A stretch of 64,000 bases of DNA, taken from JAAYAE01 sp963678395. GTDB lineage: Bacteria > Bacillota > Negativicutes > Acidaminococcales > Acidaminococcaceae. The stretch is from the NCBI GenBank assembly GCA_963678395.1, contig OY782827.1, positions 1,116,001 through 1,180,000 on the forward strand, in the 5' to 3' direction. The translations under genes and the position numbers were made by a program. This document shows positions 41,891-49,975 of this stretch, piece by piece; within the stretch, counting starts at the first letter, position 1; every line of letters starts with the position of its first letter. The notes below the pieces were generated by a model. That model was given only the letters and a program-made list of their open reading frames with translations. It was not told the origin of the DNA and ran no database searches.

Positions 41891-43355
41891 CTATTGCTCA
41901 GTTTCTTCTACTTTTTGTGCTTCTATAATTTCTTTTTGAGTCAACTTTTTTATACCAATTCCCGTAAATCCATAAAACAAGGCAAATAGAAACCCAGTAT
42001 AGCAAAGCACTGCCCATGGCAAATAAGAGAGTGTAGGTACGCCGAGTGTAGCAGTCATATAAGCGCCAGCAGCTGACCAAGGAACTAAAGGTACGACAAC
42101 AGTAGCGGAATCTTCAAGTGTTCTAGATAAATTAACAGCAGCTAAATGTTTAGCCTTGTATGCATCTCTAAACATTTCGCCAGGAATAAGTATGGACAAA
42201 TAAGAACTACCGGTAGTAAGAACCATTGTTAAACAAGCTGCTACAGTGCTAGCAATAAGCCCTCCTGTATTTTTTACAATAGATAACAGTTTTTGTAAAA
42301 CTACTTTTAAGCAACCGGCTCTGCTCATAATACCAGCGAAGCAAAATGCGCAAAATACAAGTAATGTAGTAGACATGATACTAGCCATACCGCCACCATT
42401 GATCAAGCGCGTCACCGCCCAAGCTACTGCTTTAGGATTAAATCCAGAAGCCGTAATCATAGATACATTAAAACCACTAACCATACATTTCAGAACATTA
42501 GCCAGCGTAATATGTTGAATAAATATTGCCATTATACTTGCAACTATTGAAGAGCCCAGCATCACAGGGATAGTCGGCATTTTCACAATAGAACCAACTA
42601 ATACAATAACTACAGGTAACAATAATAACCAATTCCAACTATACATCATATTCAATGTAGACAACATGACCTGCACTGCTTACGAATTATGTGTAGCACC
42701 GCTACTAGCTCGAGCTCCAGCTACAGCATAAACAATAAGAGAAACAATTGTTGCCGGCACGGTGGTTCAAAACATATGGCGTATATGTCCATATAAGTCG
42801 CTTCCTGCTGAAATTGGTGCTAAATTCGTAGTATCAGATAGAGGTGACATTTTATCTCCAAAATAGAACCCTGCAATAACAGCTCCAGCGGTGGCGGGCA
42901 ACGAAACATTAAGCCCAGAAGCAATCCCCATTAAAGCAACCCCCCATTGTGCCAACAGAACCCCAAGAAGTTCCTGTCACCACGGAAACTAAAGCCGTTA
43001 TTAAAAATGCTGTAACCAATAAATATTGAGGATTTACCATTTGTATACCGTAATATATCATCATAGGAATTGTGCCGGAGGCCTTCCAACTTCCAATTAA
43101 CATGCCAACGGTAATTAGAATTAAAATAGCCGGCATCCCTTTAGCTATTTTATTTGATATTTCGTCAAGCATTTCATTCCAAGTAACGCCTACACGCATG
43201 GCAACTAAGGCCGCAATAATTGCTACAATGATTAATAATGGTTCCGTCGCCCATCCTTTAACACCCTTTCCATAAAATAAAATCACTAACATAGCAATAA
43301 TAGGTACTATTGATTCTATAAATGTTGGCTCCCTTTTTAAAATCTTTTTTTTCAT
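41891..43355 (-). pseudogene. NhaC-type antiporter pseudogene
   Basis: The three pieces together cover a normal NhaC-family antiporter of about 487 codons: PTFIESIVPIIAMLVILFYG at the start, TGTSWGSVGT, FGDKMSPLSDTTNLAPI, LTTGSSYLSILIPGEM and VPLVPWSAAGAYM. Three lesions break it: a +1 G in a six-G run (42940-42945), TGA at 42767-42769 and TAA at 42680-42682. It presumably supplied a substrate or ion exchange linked to IadA. Three separate lesions make real decay more likely than error. Confidence 0.9.
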
Positions 43356-43457
43356 AATAATTACTCCCCCTCTTTTATTTAATCATCTAAACACCTTCAT
43401 CATACAGTTATTGACATTTTTTTTGAAATAAAATAATTTTATCAATAAATAAAAAAT

Positions 43458-43501
43458 CCTTATGACATAGATAATCCAATGCTGTTATCCTAGTCATAAG
43501 G
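43458..43501 (-). terminator. Terminator after the lysR gene
   Basis: CCTTATGAC and GTCATAAGG pair perfectly around a 26-base loop; on the - strand TTTTTTATTT follows. It lies 29 bases past the lysR stop. Confidence 0.7.
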
Positions 43502-43529
43502 CAATGTATAGTTTTGTAAATATTTTTAA

Positions 43530-44406
43530 TTATATATTTTTAGCATGTTTCTCCAATAACTCTAGAAAATACTTTATTTCCGGTGTTATTTCCATTTCCT
43601 GTGCATAAAGAAGGTAAACGGGCATTTCAATGCCATATTTCAGGGGAAATGCAATTAACTTTTTTTCCTCTAAATCTTCCTTTATTTTTATGGCAGGCAA
43701 CAGTCCAATGCCCAAATTTTTCATAACTGCTAAACGTACTGTTTCTGAATCGCTACAAGAAAATTGAGTATCAAGAAGTCCAAAATCTATTTTGTCTCTT
43801 AAAGAATCACAATAATCTCCGCCATTGGGATAGGCAATATACGGATATTCGTAAATATTATCTTTATAATTGTGGTCTTCATACATTTTAGGGCTTACAA
43901 CCCAAATTATTTTTTGACTCCATAAAAGCTGCCTTTTTGTATAAAGTGATTGTGTATCAAGATGAACAAAAGCCAAATCATATATTTTGTCTTGAAAAGT
44001 TGCTTTAAGTGTGGTTTCAACCGTCATACAACGATCTTCTTCAATGCTCATATCAGTATACTTATCATGCATTTTTCTCAAAACATCTATAAGAAAATAC
44101 TTGATAAACTGTGTTGAAACTCCTATTTTTAACTTTTTCCTTTTTTTCTTAAACCCAGCCATCTTTTCCATACTTTCCTCATATTCAGCAACAATATTTT
44201 TGGCATAATTGCAAAAACTTCTGCCTGCTGCCGTAAGATAAACATTTTTACCATCTCTTTGAAAAAGTTGCACGCCATATTTTTTTTCTAAAGTGGTAAT
44301 ATGATTACTAATAGCTGGTTGTGTGAAATTAAGATTTTGTGCAGCCTGTGTAAAATTTTTACATTCTGCAACAATCAAAAATGACTTAATATAGTTAGAT
44401 ATTCAT
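43530..44406 (-). pseudogene. LysR-type regulator with a frameshift at codon 4
   Basis: An ATG at 44406 with GGTGGAG upstream starts MNI and then hits TAA. Removing one base near 44397 gives MNINYIKSFLIVAECKNF, a normal LysR start, joined to the intact helix-turn-helix (ALNFTQPAIS-type NLNFTQPAISNHITTLE) and effector domain through 43530. A TTG at 44378 could start a shortened protein lacking the first helix. It lies upstream of nhaC and iadA and probably regulated them. Confidence 0.8.
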
Positions 44407-44589
44407 CTCCACCAGCTCTTTTCTTGACGTACTTATTTAGACAGCAGGACAATCATTGAATTTTATCTTTTATCATTATAAACACAATACTTAGTCCAAA
44501 CAGTTTAATTATATTGAATATCATCTAATTATAACAATAAGATTTTAAAATAACAAATTTAAAAACCCTCTTTTTATCTAACCCAATAA
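44407..44589. other. AT-rich gap upstream of the lysR remnant
   Basis: No gene is seen. The stretch is AT-rich and presumably contained the lysR promoter region before the IS remnants arrived. Confidence 0.5.
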
Positions 44590-44907
44590 TGCGACATTAG
44601 TGGATGTTTCTGCCAAATCGCTTCCACCCGTGAAACGGGTGGAAGCACCAGCCCTATAAGGGCTTATAACTGCCAGCGCCTTAATGACGCTGGCTTTTCA
44701 CATTCGTTCAAGCCGCTGTGGACTGACTACTTAGCCTGACCCTTGAAAGGGTCTTCGTATTCCTTTGTACTCATTTTCGTCATTATTTGGTCTTCTTTTT
44801 CTTGTTCTCTTATATATTTTGCTATTGTTGCTTCGTTCAGACCCACAGTGCTAACATAGTATCCTGTGGCCCAAAAGTGCCTGTTACCAAATTTGTATTT
44901 TAGGCTG
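44590..44907 (-). mobile_element. IS200/IS605-family fragment (3' part of tnpA and right end)
   Basis: The frame 44727-44907 encodes the last 60 or so residues of an IS200-type TnpA: LKYKFGNRHFWATGYYVSTVGLNEATIAKYI, then EYEDPFKG. The catalytic HUH motif is missing. Beyond the stop are perfect hairpins (CTTCCACCCG/CGGGTGGAAG near 44630-44654 and GCCCTATAAGGGC) typical of the end of this family. It is joined directly to an IS3 fragment. Confidence 0.8.
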
Positions 44908-45593
44908 GATGCCAATACTTTGCATGCAAGAGAGCACCCTCGGGAGACAAATATGCCATCCGGTATCTTTCAAAATTCGATTACGAATTCTGCGATAGCC
45001 ATAGCTGGGTTTTTCTTCATGAACTTTACGTATAAATAATATAATTTCTTGCCGCTGTAACTCATATGTATTGGGACGATTTTTATGTTTTATCCAGTTA
45101 TAATATCCAGCTCTAGATACCGAAAACTGTTTACATAACCATACTACAGAATAACGGTCACTTAATTCGAATATCGCCTCGAAATACAATCGTATTAATT
45201 TCCTGCCTTGACATGCCCCCTCTGATATTCTAATATTTTTTTTAGTTTTGCAAGCTCGATATCTTTTTTAGCCAGCTCATATCTAAGGTGTTCTTCGATG
45301 GATAGCGTTTTTCTGTTTTGATATGTAGCAAGAGGATTTCCAGGACGTCTCTTGGATTCTAGTCCAGATTCCCCTTTATCTCTATATATTCTTGCCCAGT
45401 AACAAATTAGCAATTTATCTAAATTAAGTTGTTTGGATAGTTTCCCACTGCTTTCGCCAGCTAAATTTCTCTGCACAACTGATAATTTAAATTCCTTGCT
45501 AAAATATCTCTTATTTCCACCTTTGAGGCCCATTATTTTCACCGCTTTTTTACAAAATTATAACACTAAGTCACCAGTGGTTTAAGTGTCCAC
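44908..45593 (-). mobile_element. IS3-family remnant (orfA and start of orfB)
   Basis: 45195-45542 encodes a complete OrfA of 115 residues with helix-turn-helix (FKLSVVQRNLAGESSGKLSKQ). 44884-45189 encodes the first 100 residues of OrfB (FEAIFELSDRYSVVWLCKQF, SRAGYYNWI, KPSYGYRRI), then the frame breaks at the IS200 junction; the DDE catalytic core is missing. TGGACACTTAAACC near 45593-45580 looks like the outer terminal repeat. The remnant cannot move on its own. Confidence 0.8.
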
Positions 45594-45683
45594 TTAGATG
45601 TTACCACTTCACATAGCCGGCGGTTTATTGTTTCTTCGCTCCTTTGTCGCTCGAAACCATCGCTAAAGCAAAATATACAAAAT

Positions 45684-45718
45684 AAAAAAGAAGATACCGT
45701 TACCGGTATCTTCTTTTT
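45684..45718. terminator. Terminator after yqeY
   Basis: AAAAAAGAAGATACCG and CGGTATCTTCTTTTT form a perfect stem, with T-runs on both strands. Confidence 0.85.
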
Positions 45719-45722
45719 CTTA

Positions 45723-46172
45723 TTATTTTAATATTTCACGTACTAACACATTAATACGCTTACCATCAGCACGCCCTTTGGTTTTACCCATAACTACCGG
45801 CATTACCTTGCCCATATCTTTCAAGCTGGTAGCTCCGCACTCGTTTACTGCTTCTTGTACCAAAAGCTTTAATTCTTCATCGCTTAGTTGTTGAGGCAAA
45901 TACTTTTGCAAAACTGCAATTTCTTTTTCATTCTGTTCCACAAGCTCCATACGTCCGGCTTTCTTGAATTCTTCAATAGAATCCTGACGCATTTTAACTT
46001 CTTTCATCAGTACAACAAGAACCTCGTCATCACTAAGGTCTTTTTTATCATCGATCTCAATTTTCTTGATATTAGAACGAGCCATACGGATAACTCCGAG
46101 AGCCAACTTACCAGCTTCTCTATCCTTCATCGCTTGTTTCATATCTGCATTTAAAAGATCTTTTATCGACAT
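45723..46172 (-). CDS. yqeY: YqeY/GatB-C-like domain protein
   Basis: The 149-residue protein is a standalone YqeY: LLNADMKQAMKDREAGKLALGVIRM, VLVVLMKEVKMRQDSIEEFKKAGR, LPQQLSDEEL and MGKVMPVVMGKTKGRADGK. The domain resembles the tRNA-binding tail of GatB; its exact role is unknown. It follows rpsU by 15 bases as in many Firmicutes. Confidence 0.93.
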   Translation of the reverse strand: MSIKDLLNADMKQAMKDREAGKLALGVIRMARSNIKKIEIDDKKDLSDDEVLVVLMKEVKMRQDSIEEFKKAGRMELVEQNEKEIAVLQKYLPQQLSDEELKLLVQEAVNECGATSLKDMGKVMPVVMGKTKGRADGKRINVLVREILK

Positions 46173-46187
46173 TGTTACGCCCCCAAA

Positions 46188-46364
46188 TTATCTGGTTTTG
46201 CGCTTTCTTGCAGCTTCAGATTTTAGCTTACGTTTAACACTAGGTTTTTCATAATGTTCGCGTTTTCTGACCTCGGAAAGGACCCCGGCTTTTTGGGTTG
46301 CGCGTTTAAAACGACGCAATGCGCTATCTATTGTCTCGCTTTTGCCAACTTTAACTTCTGTCAT
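46188..46364 (-). CDS. rpsU: 30S ribosomal protein S21
   Basis: The 58-residue basic protein starts MTEVKVGKSETIDSALRRFK and ends AARKRKTR, a typical S21 that sits at the small-subunit platform near the anti-Shine-Dalgarno. GGAGGGAGGG precedes the ATG at 46364. Complete. Confidence 0.97.
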   Translation of the reverse strand: MTEVKVGKSETIDSALRRFKRATQKAGVLSEVRKREHYEKPSVKRKLKSEAARKRKTR

Positions 46365-46457
46365 CTGTTATCCCTCCCTCCACAACCGCTATAAGGAAGT
46401 GTAGTAGTATATTACACCTAGATATTATAACGTATAGCCTCCCAGCCTGTCAATAGA

Positions 46458-46793
46458 TTAACAAGGTGGCCATCCAAGTGTTTTACCACCTAAAACATGG
46501 AAATGTAGATGATTAACGGATTGTCCACCATCTGCCCCTGTATTAATAACAACACGAAATCCGCCTTCATAAATGCCTAAGGTTTTCACAATTTCTTCCA
46601 ATTTAGTTTGGATATAAGGCAATAATTCTGAAGGCGCATGCAAAATATTATCTGTATGCTCCTTAGGAATAATAAGTACATGAACCGGTGCTCCAGGGTT
46701 AACATCATTAATAACTATAATCTTATCATCTTCATAAATCTTTTTACTTGGTATCTCGCCTGCAACTATCTTACAAAATATACAACCTGACAT
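46458..46793 (-). CDS. HIT-family nucleotide-binding protein
   Basis: The 111-residue protein has CIFCKIVAGEIPSKKIYEDD, NPGAPVHVLIIPKEH and the histidine triad HLHFHV. It hydrolyses adenosine phosphoramidate-type nucleotides. AAGGGTGGTG before the ATG at 46793 supports this start. It lies between mtaB and rpsU. Confidence 0.93.
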   Translation of the reverse strand: MSGCIFCKIVAGEIPSKKIYEDDKIIVINDVNPGAPVHVLIIPKEHTDNILHAPSELLPYIQTKLEEIVKTLGIYEGGFRVVINTGADGGQSVNHLHFHVLGGKTLGWPPC

Positions 46794-46873
46794 TCTTTTC
46801 ACCACCCTTTGCTGGAGATTAAATTCGCCAAAAATTTGTGTTTCCCTGCAAAAAAGCAAAAAAACGTTTTTTC

Positions 46874-48178
46874 TTACACCAACCTGCCCAATAAGCCATC
46901 TTCATACAATTTTTCTACCATTACGTTTTGCACAGTACCACCTAAAGCACTATGACCGTGTGCAAATATTCTAATATATTCTGGAGATAAACCTTCCCAT
47001 AAACCATTTTCGTCTTGATTTTCCATAATTACGGAAATAGTTTTGCCTATAAATTTTTTGCAAAAATCTATATGACCTGCTTCTGCCAACAATTCCAGTT
47101 TTGCAACTCGTTCTTGTTTTAGATCCGGTGCTACTTGGTTAGGATAACTGGCAGCAGGAGTGCCTTTGCGCTCGGAATAGGGGAAAATATGAATTTTGCT
47201 AAAATTACACTGTTTTATATATGCTAAAGATTTTATAAAATCTTCTTCTGTCTCACCGGGAAAACCAACAATTATATCCGTAGTTATCGCAATATTAGAG
47301 AATTTGTTTCTTACTTGTTTAAGTATATTCGTAAACTTTTCAGTATTATAAGGCCTATGCATAGCAGCCAAAATTTTGTCATTTCCTGCTTGCAAGGGTA
47401 AATGTAAGTGCTTACAAATTCTAGTGTCCTTGGTCATTAATTCTAAAAAGTCCCTGCTTACTTCCACCGATTCCAAAGAACCTAAACGTAAACGCACTAG
47501 ATTCGGCACTGCTAATGCCGCCTTCACTGCACTTACCAAAGTTATTCCTTCCTTACTTTCGTGACCATAAGCGCCTAAGTGGATGCCAATGAGAACCACT
47601 TCTTTAAAACCTACCGCAACTAACTTTGTAACTTCTTCGGTAATATTATTTATGCTGCGAGAACGCAAGGGACCTCTAGCATAAGGGATAATACAATAGG
47701 TACAAAACTGATTGCACCCTTCCTGGATTTTTAAAAAGGCTCTGGTTTTATGTGTGCCTTCATCGGCATCCATTTCTTCAAACTTGCTACCAGCTTCCAA
47801 CTTTCTCACTGCATCTACCGTATCCACTCTATTTGTACCATAAGCCAGCTCTATAAGAGTTACTATTTTTTCTCTGTCTTGATTGCCAACAATAAGATCC
47901 ACACCCATAATATTCTTAACTTCCTCAGGGAATGTTTGAGGATAGCAACCTGTGACAACCACAAAAGCAGTTGGATTTAGGCGCACAGCTTTATGGATAG
48001 TCTTTCTAGATTTGCTTTGTCCCATATTAGTAACCACACAAGTATTTATCAAATAAATATCGGCTTTAGAATTAAAGTCCACTATTTTATAACCGGCCTG
48101 ACGAAATAGTTTTTCCATAGAGGCAGTATCTGATTGATTGACCTTACAACCCAAGGTATAAAAAGCTATAGTTTTCAT
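46874..48178 (-). CDS. mtaB: tRNA t6A37 methylthiotransferase MtaB
   Basis: The 434-residue radical-SAM enzyme has an N-terminal cluster domain (CKVNQSDTASMEKLF, TCVVTNMGQSKSR, VVTGCYPQ), the CxxxCxxC site EGCNQFCTYCIIPYARG and a C-terminal TRAM-like region. It converts t6A to ms2t6A at position 37 of tRNA. It lies just past the damaged rsmE, the conserved order. Confidence 0.95.
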   Translation of the reverse strand: MKTIAFYTLGCKVNQSDTASMEKLFRQAGYKIVDFNSKADIYLINTCVVTNMGQSKSRKTIHKAVRLNPTAFVVVTGCYPQTFPEEVKNIMGVDLIVGNQDREKIVTLIELAYGTNRVDTVDAVRKLEAGSKFEEMDADEGTHKTRAFLKIQEGCNQFCTYCIIPYARGPLRSRSINNITEEVTKLVAVGFKEVVLIGIHLGAYGHESKEGITLVSAVKAALAVPNLVRLRLGSLESVEVSRDFLELMTKDTRICKHLHLPLQAGNDKILAAMHRPYNTEKFTNILKQVRNKFSNIAITTDIIVGFPGETEEDFIKSLAYIKQCNFSKIHIFPYSERKGTPAASYPNQVAPDLKQERVAKLELLAEAGHIDFCKKFIGKTISVIMENQDENGLWEGLSPEYIRIFAHGHSALGGTVQNVMVEKLYEDGLLGRLV

Positions 48179-48181
48179 TAC

Positions 48182-48556
48182 TTAACCTCCGAAATCTCCT
48201 GTTTCGTATAAAATAGCCGCTACTGTGGCGAGTCCTGCTGTTTCTGTGCGCAAAATTCTTTTGCCCAAACTAACAGACTGCATTCCTTTCGTTTCTGCCA
48301 AAGTGAATTCCTCTTTAGATATGCCACCTTCCGGTCCAATAAGCAAAAGTACTTCCTTTATGTTTTCCTGTGCTTGCAAAAGTTCTCTTAGTCCTCTGCG
48401 GTCTTCGACTTCATAAGCCACTATCTTCAACAAAATATCTTGTTTATTATTTAAAAGCTGCTTAAGTGTCACTTGTCGCGGTATATCACAAAGCTCCCAA
48501 ATGTTAGAATCCCGTAAGTGGTTTAAGAACAGTGGGGTCATCAATGACAACCCCAC
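48182..48556 (-). pseudogene. rsmE: rsmE remnant (C-terminal half)
   Basis: The frame holds the second half of RsmE, the 16S rRNA m3U1498 methyltransferase: DIPRQVTLKQLL, LLLIGPEGGISKEEF and VSLGKRILRTETAGLATVAAI, including the SAM-binding knot. The RNA-binding N-terminal half (about 120 residues) is missing. The first ~20 codons of the open frame come from prmA DNA read in another frame. The knot alone is unlikely to be active. Confidence 0.85.
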
Positions 48557-48647
48557 CTGCTCTTAAAGAATTAAATATATCGGCAACTGCTTCTACAGCC
48601 TCATGTGTTATTTGTACTTTCACTTCAACCCATTGTTTCACAAGCAT
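48504..48647 (-). pseudogene. prmA: prmA remnant (first 47 codons)
   Basis: The ATG at 48647 follows AGGAG and starts a PrmA-type N-terminus: QWVEVKVQITHEAVEAVADI and RAGGVVIDDP. The frame stops at 48504. The rest of prmA, including the methyltransferase domain that modifies ribosomal protein L11, is absent. It directly follows dnaJ, the expected place. Confidence 0.85.
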
Positions 48648-48659
48648 TTCTCCTGTCTG

Positions 48660-49814
48660 TTATTTAAACAAGCCGGAAATCTTCTTTAAGAAACTTTTTT
48701 CTTCCGGATTAATATCATCTCCACCTACAGCAGAGAATTTCTCCAAGGCATCTTTTTGTTTTTCGCTAAGTTTTGTAGGAATTACAACTTTAATACGTAC
48801 CAATTGGTCTCCCTTAGCCCCATTTCTAAGGCTAGCAACACCCTTGCCTTTTAAGCGCAAAATTTTCCCAGGTTGCGTACCAGCCGGGACTTTCATAATA
48901 ACTTGGCCCTCTAAAGTGGGGACTTTTATTTCAGCCCCTAAGCTAGCTTGAACAATATTTATTGGTATCTCACAATGAATAGTAGTGCCATCACGCTCAA
49001 AGAACTTATGCGGTTTTACATACAAGTAAACATACAAATCTCCTTTGCTGCCACCACGAATGCCCGCTTCGCCTTCACCAGAAACTCTTAGTCTAGAACC
49101 ATTGTCTACGCCTGCAGGTATTTTAACAGTCAAAGTTTTATTGCGTTTTACGCGACCTGTACCACGACAAGTGTGACATAATGTTTTTATTATTTTACCT
49201 TTACCATGACAACGCGGGCAAGGTCGAACATTAACCATTTGTCCGAACATAGTGTTTTGGGTAACGCGTACTTCACCTGTACCATGACACTCACTACATG
49301 TTTCTACCTTGGTACCTGGCTCAGCGCCATCACCATGGCAAGTGTCACCTTCTTCCTCGCGATTTAAGCTGACTTCTTTTTCGCAACCAAAAGCTGCTTC
49401 CTCAAATTTTATTTCTAGATCCATGCGCAAATCAGCCCCGGGGCGTGGTCCGTTGTCAGCTCTACTTCGCCCACTACGCCTTTGTCCGTTAAAGAACATA
49501 TCGAAAATAGCATCCATACCTTGGCCACCGCTAAAACCGCCAAATCCACCGCCAAAAGGATTTCCCTGCGCACCGCCACCGCCGCCATTTTGAAATGCGG
49601 CATGACCATATTGGTCATAAGCAGCTCGTTTTTGTTCATCAGATAAAATACTATAGGCTTCAGAACACTCTTTAAACTTTTCAGCAGCAGTCGGGTTGTC
49701 CTTATTCACATCAGGATGATACTGACGTACAAGCTTACGATATGCTTTTTTTATTTCATCGGCCGTAGCGGTTTTACCCACTCCTAGCACGTCATAATAG
49801 TCTTTCTTATCCAA
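48660..49814 (-). CDS. dnaJ: Chaperone DnaJ with one missing zinc-binding cysteine
   Basis: The 384-residue protein has the J domain with HPD at 33-35, a Gly/Phe-rich linker, a cysteine-rich zinc region, and the C-terminal substrate domains. Of the eight expected zinc cysteines seven are present (C159, C173, C176, C199, C202, C213, C216); the first is Gly156 (EEEGDTCHGDG, codon GGT at 49349-49347). This would weaken zinc site I. It stimulates DnaK ATPase. Confidence 0.95.
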   Translation of the reverse strand: MDKKDYYDVLGVGKTATADEIKKAYRKLVRQYHPDVNKDNPTAAEKFKECSEAYSILSDEQKRAAYDQYGHAAFQNGGGGGAQGNPFGGGFGGFSGGQGMDAIFDMFFNGQRRSGRSRADNGPRPGADLRMDLEIKFEEAAFGCEKEVSLNREEEGDTCHGDGAEPGTKVETCSECHGTGEVRVTQNTMFGQMVNVRPCPRCHGKGKIIKTLCHTCRGTGRVKRNKTLTVKIPAGVDNGSRLRVSGEGEAGIRGGSKGDLYVYLYVKPHKFFERDGTTIHCEIPINIVQASLGAEIKVPTLEGQVIMKVPAGTQPGKILRLKGKGVASLRNGAKGDQLVRIKVVIPTKLSEKQKDALEKFSAVGGDDINPEEKSFLKKISGLFK

Positions 49815-49857
49815 AATAGCACCATCCCATTTGAAACAATTTTTGCCAGATCAACAT

Positions 49858-49949
49858 CTTTACTAAAATGCAGGAAAAAACCGTGGCTTTTATAGCAAAA
49901 CCATACTAGTTAAGTAGAGTCTGCTATAAAAGCACAAGGTTTAGTAAAG
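49858..49949. repeat. Long nested inverted repeat between dnaK and dnaJ
   Basis: Outer arms CTTTACTAAA (49858-49867) and TTTAGTAAAG (49940-49949) enclose perfect inner arms GCTTTTATAGCA (49886-49897) and TGCTATAAAAGC (49922-49933), with CC/GG pairs between. No T-run follows on the - strand, so it may be an mRNA processing or stabilising hairpin, or a small mobile remnant. Confidence 0.6.
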
Positions 49950-49975
49950 CAAATTAGCACATATCTTGATTTTAA

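Noticed and set aside
44884..45542. Active IS3 element with programmed frameshift between orfA and orfB
   Set aside because: OrfB stops after about 100 residues at the IS200 junction and lacks the catalytic core, so the element is dead whatever the frameshift.
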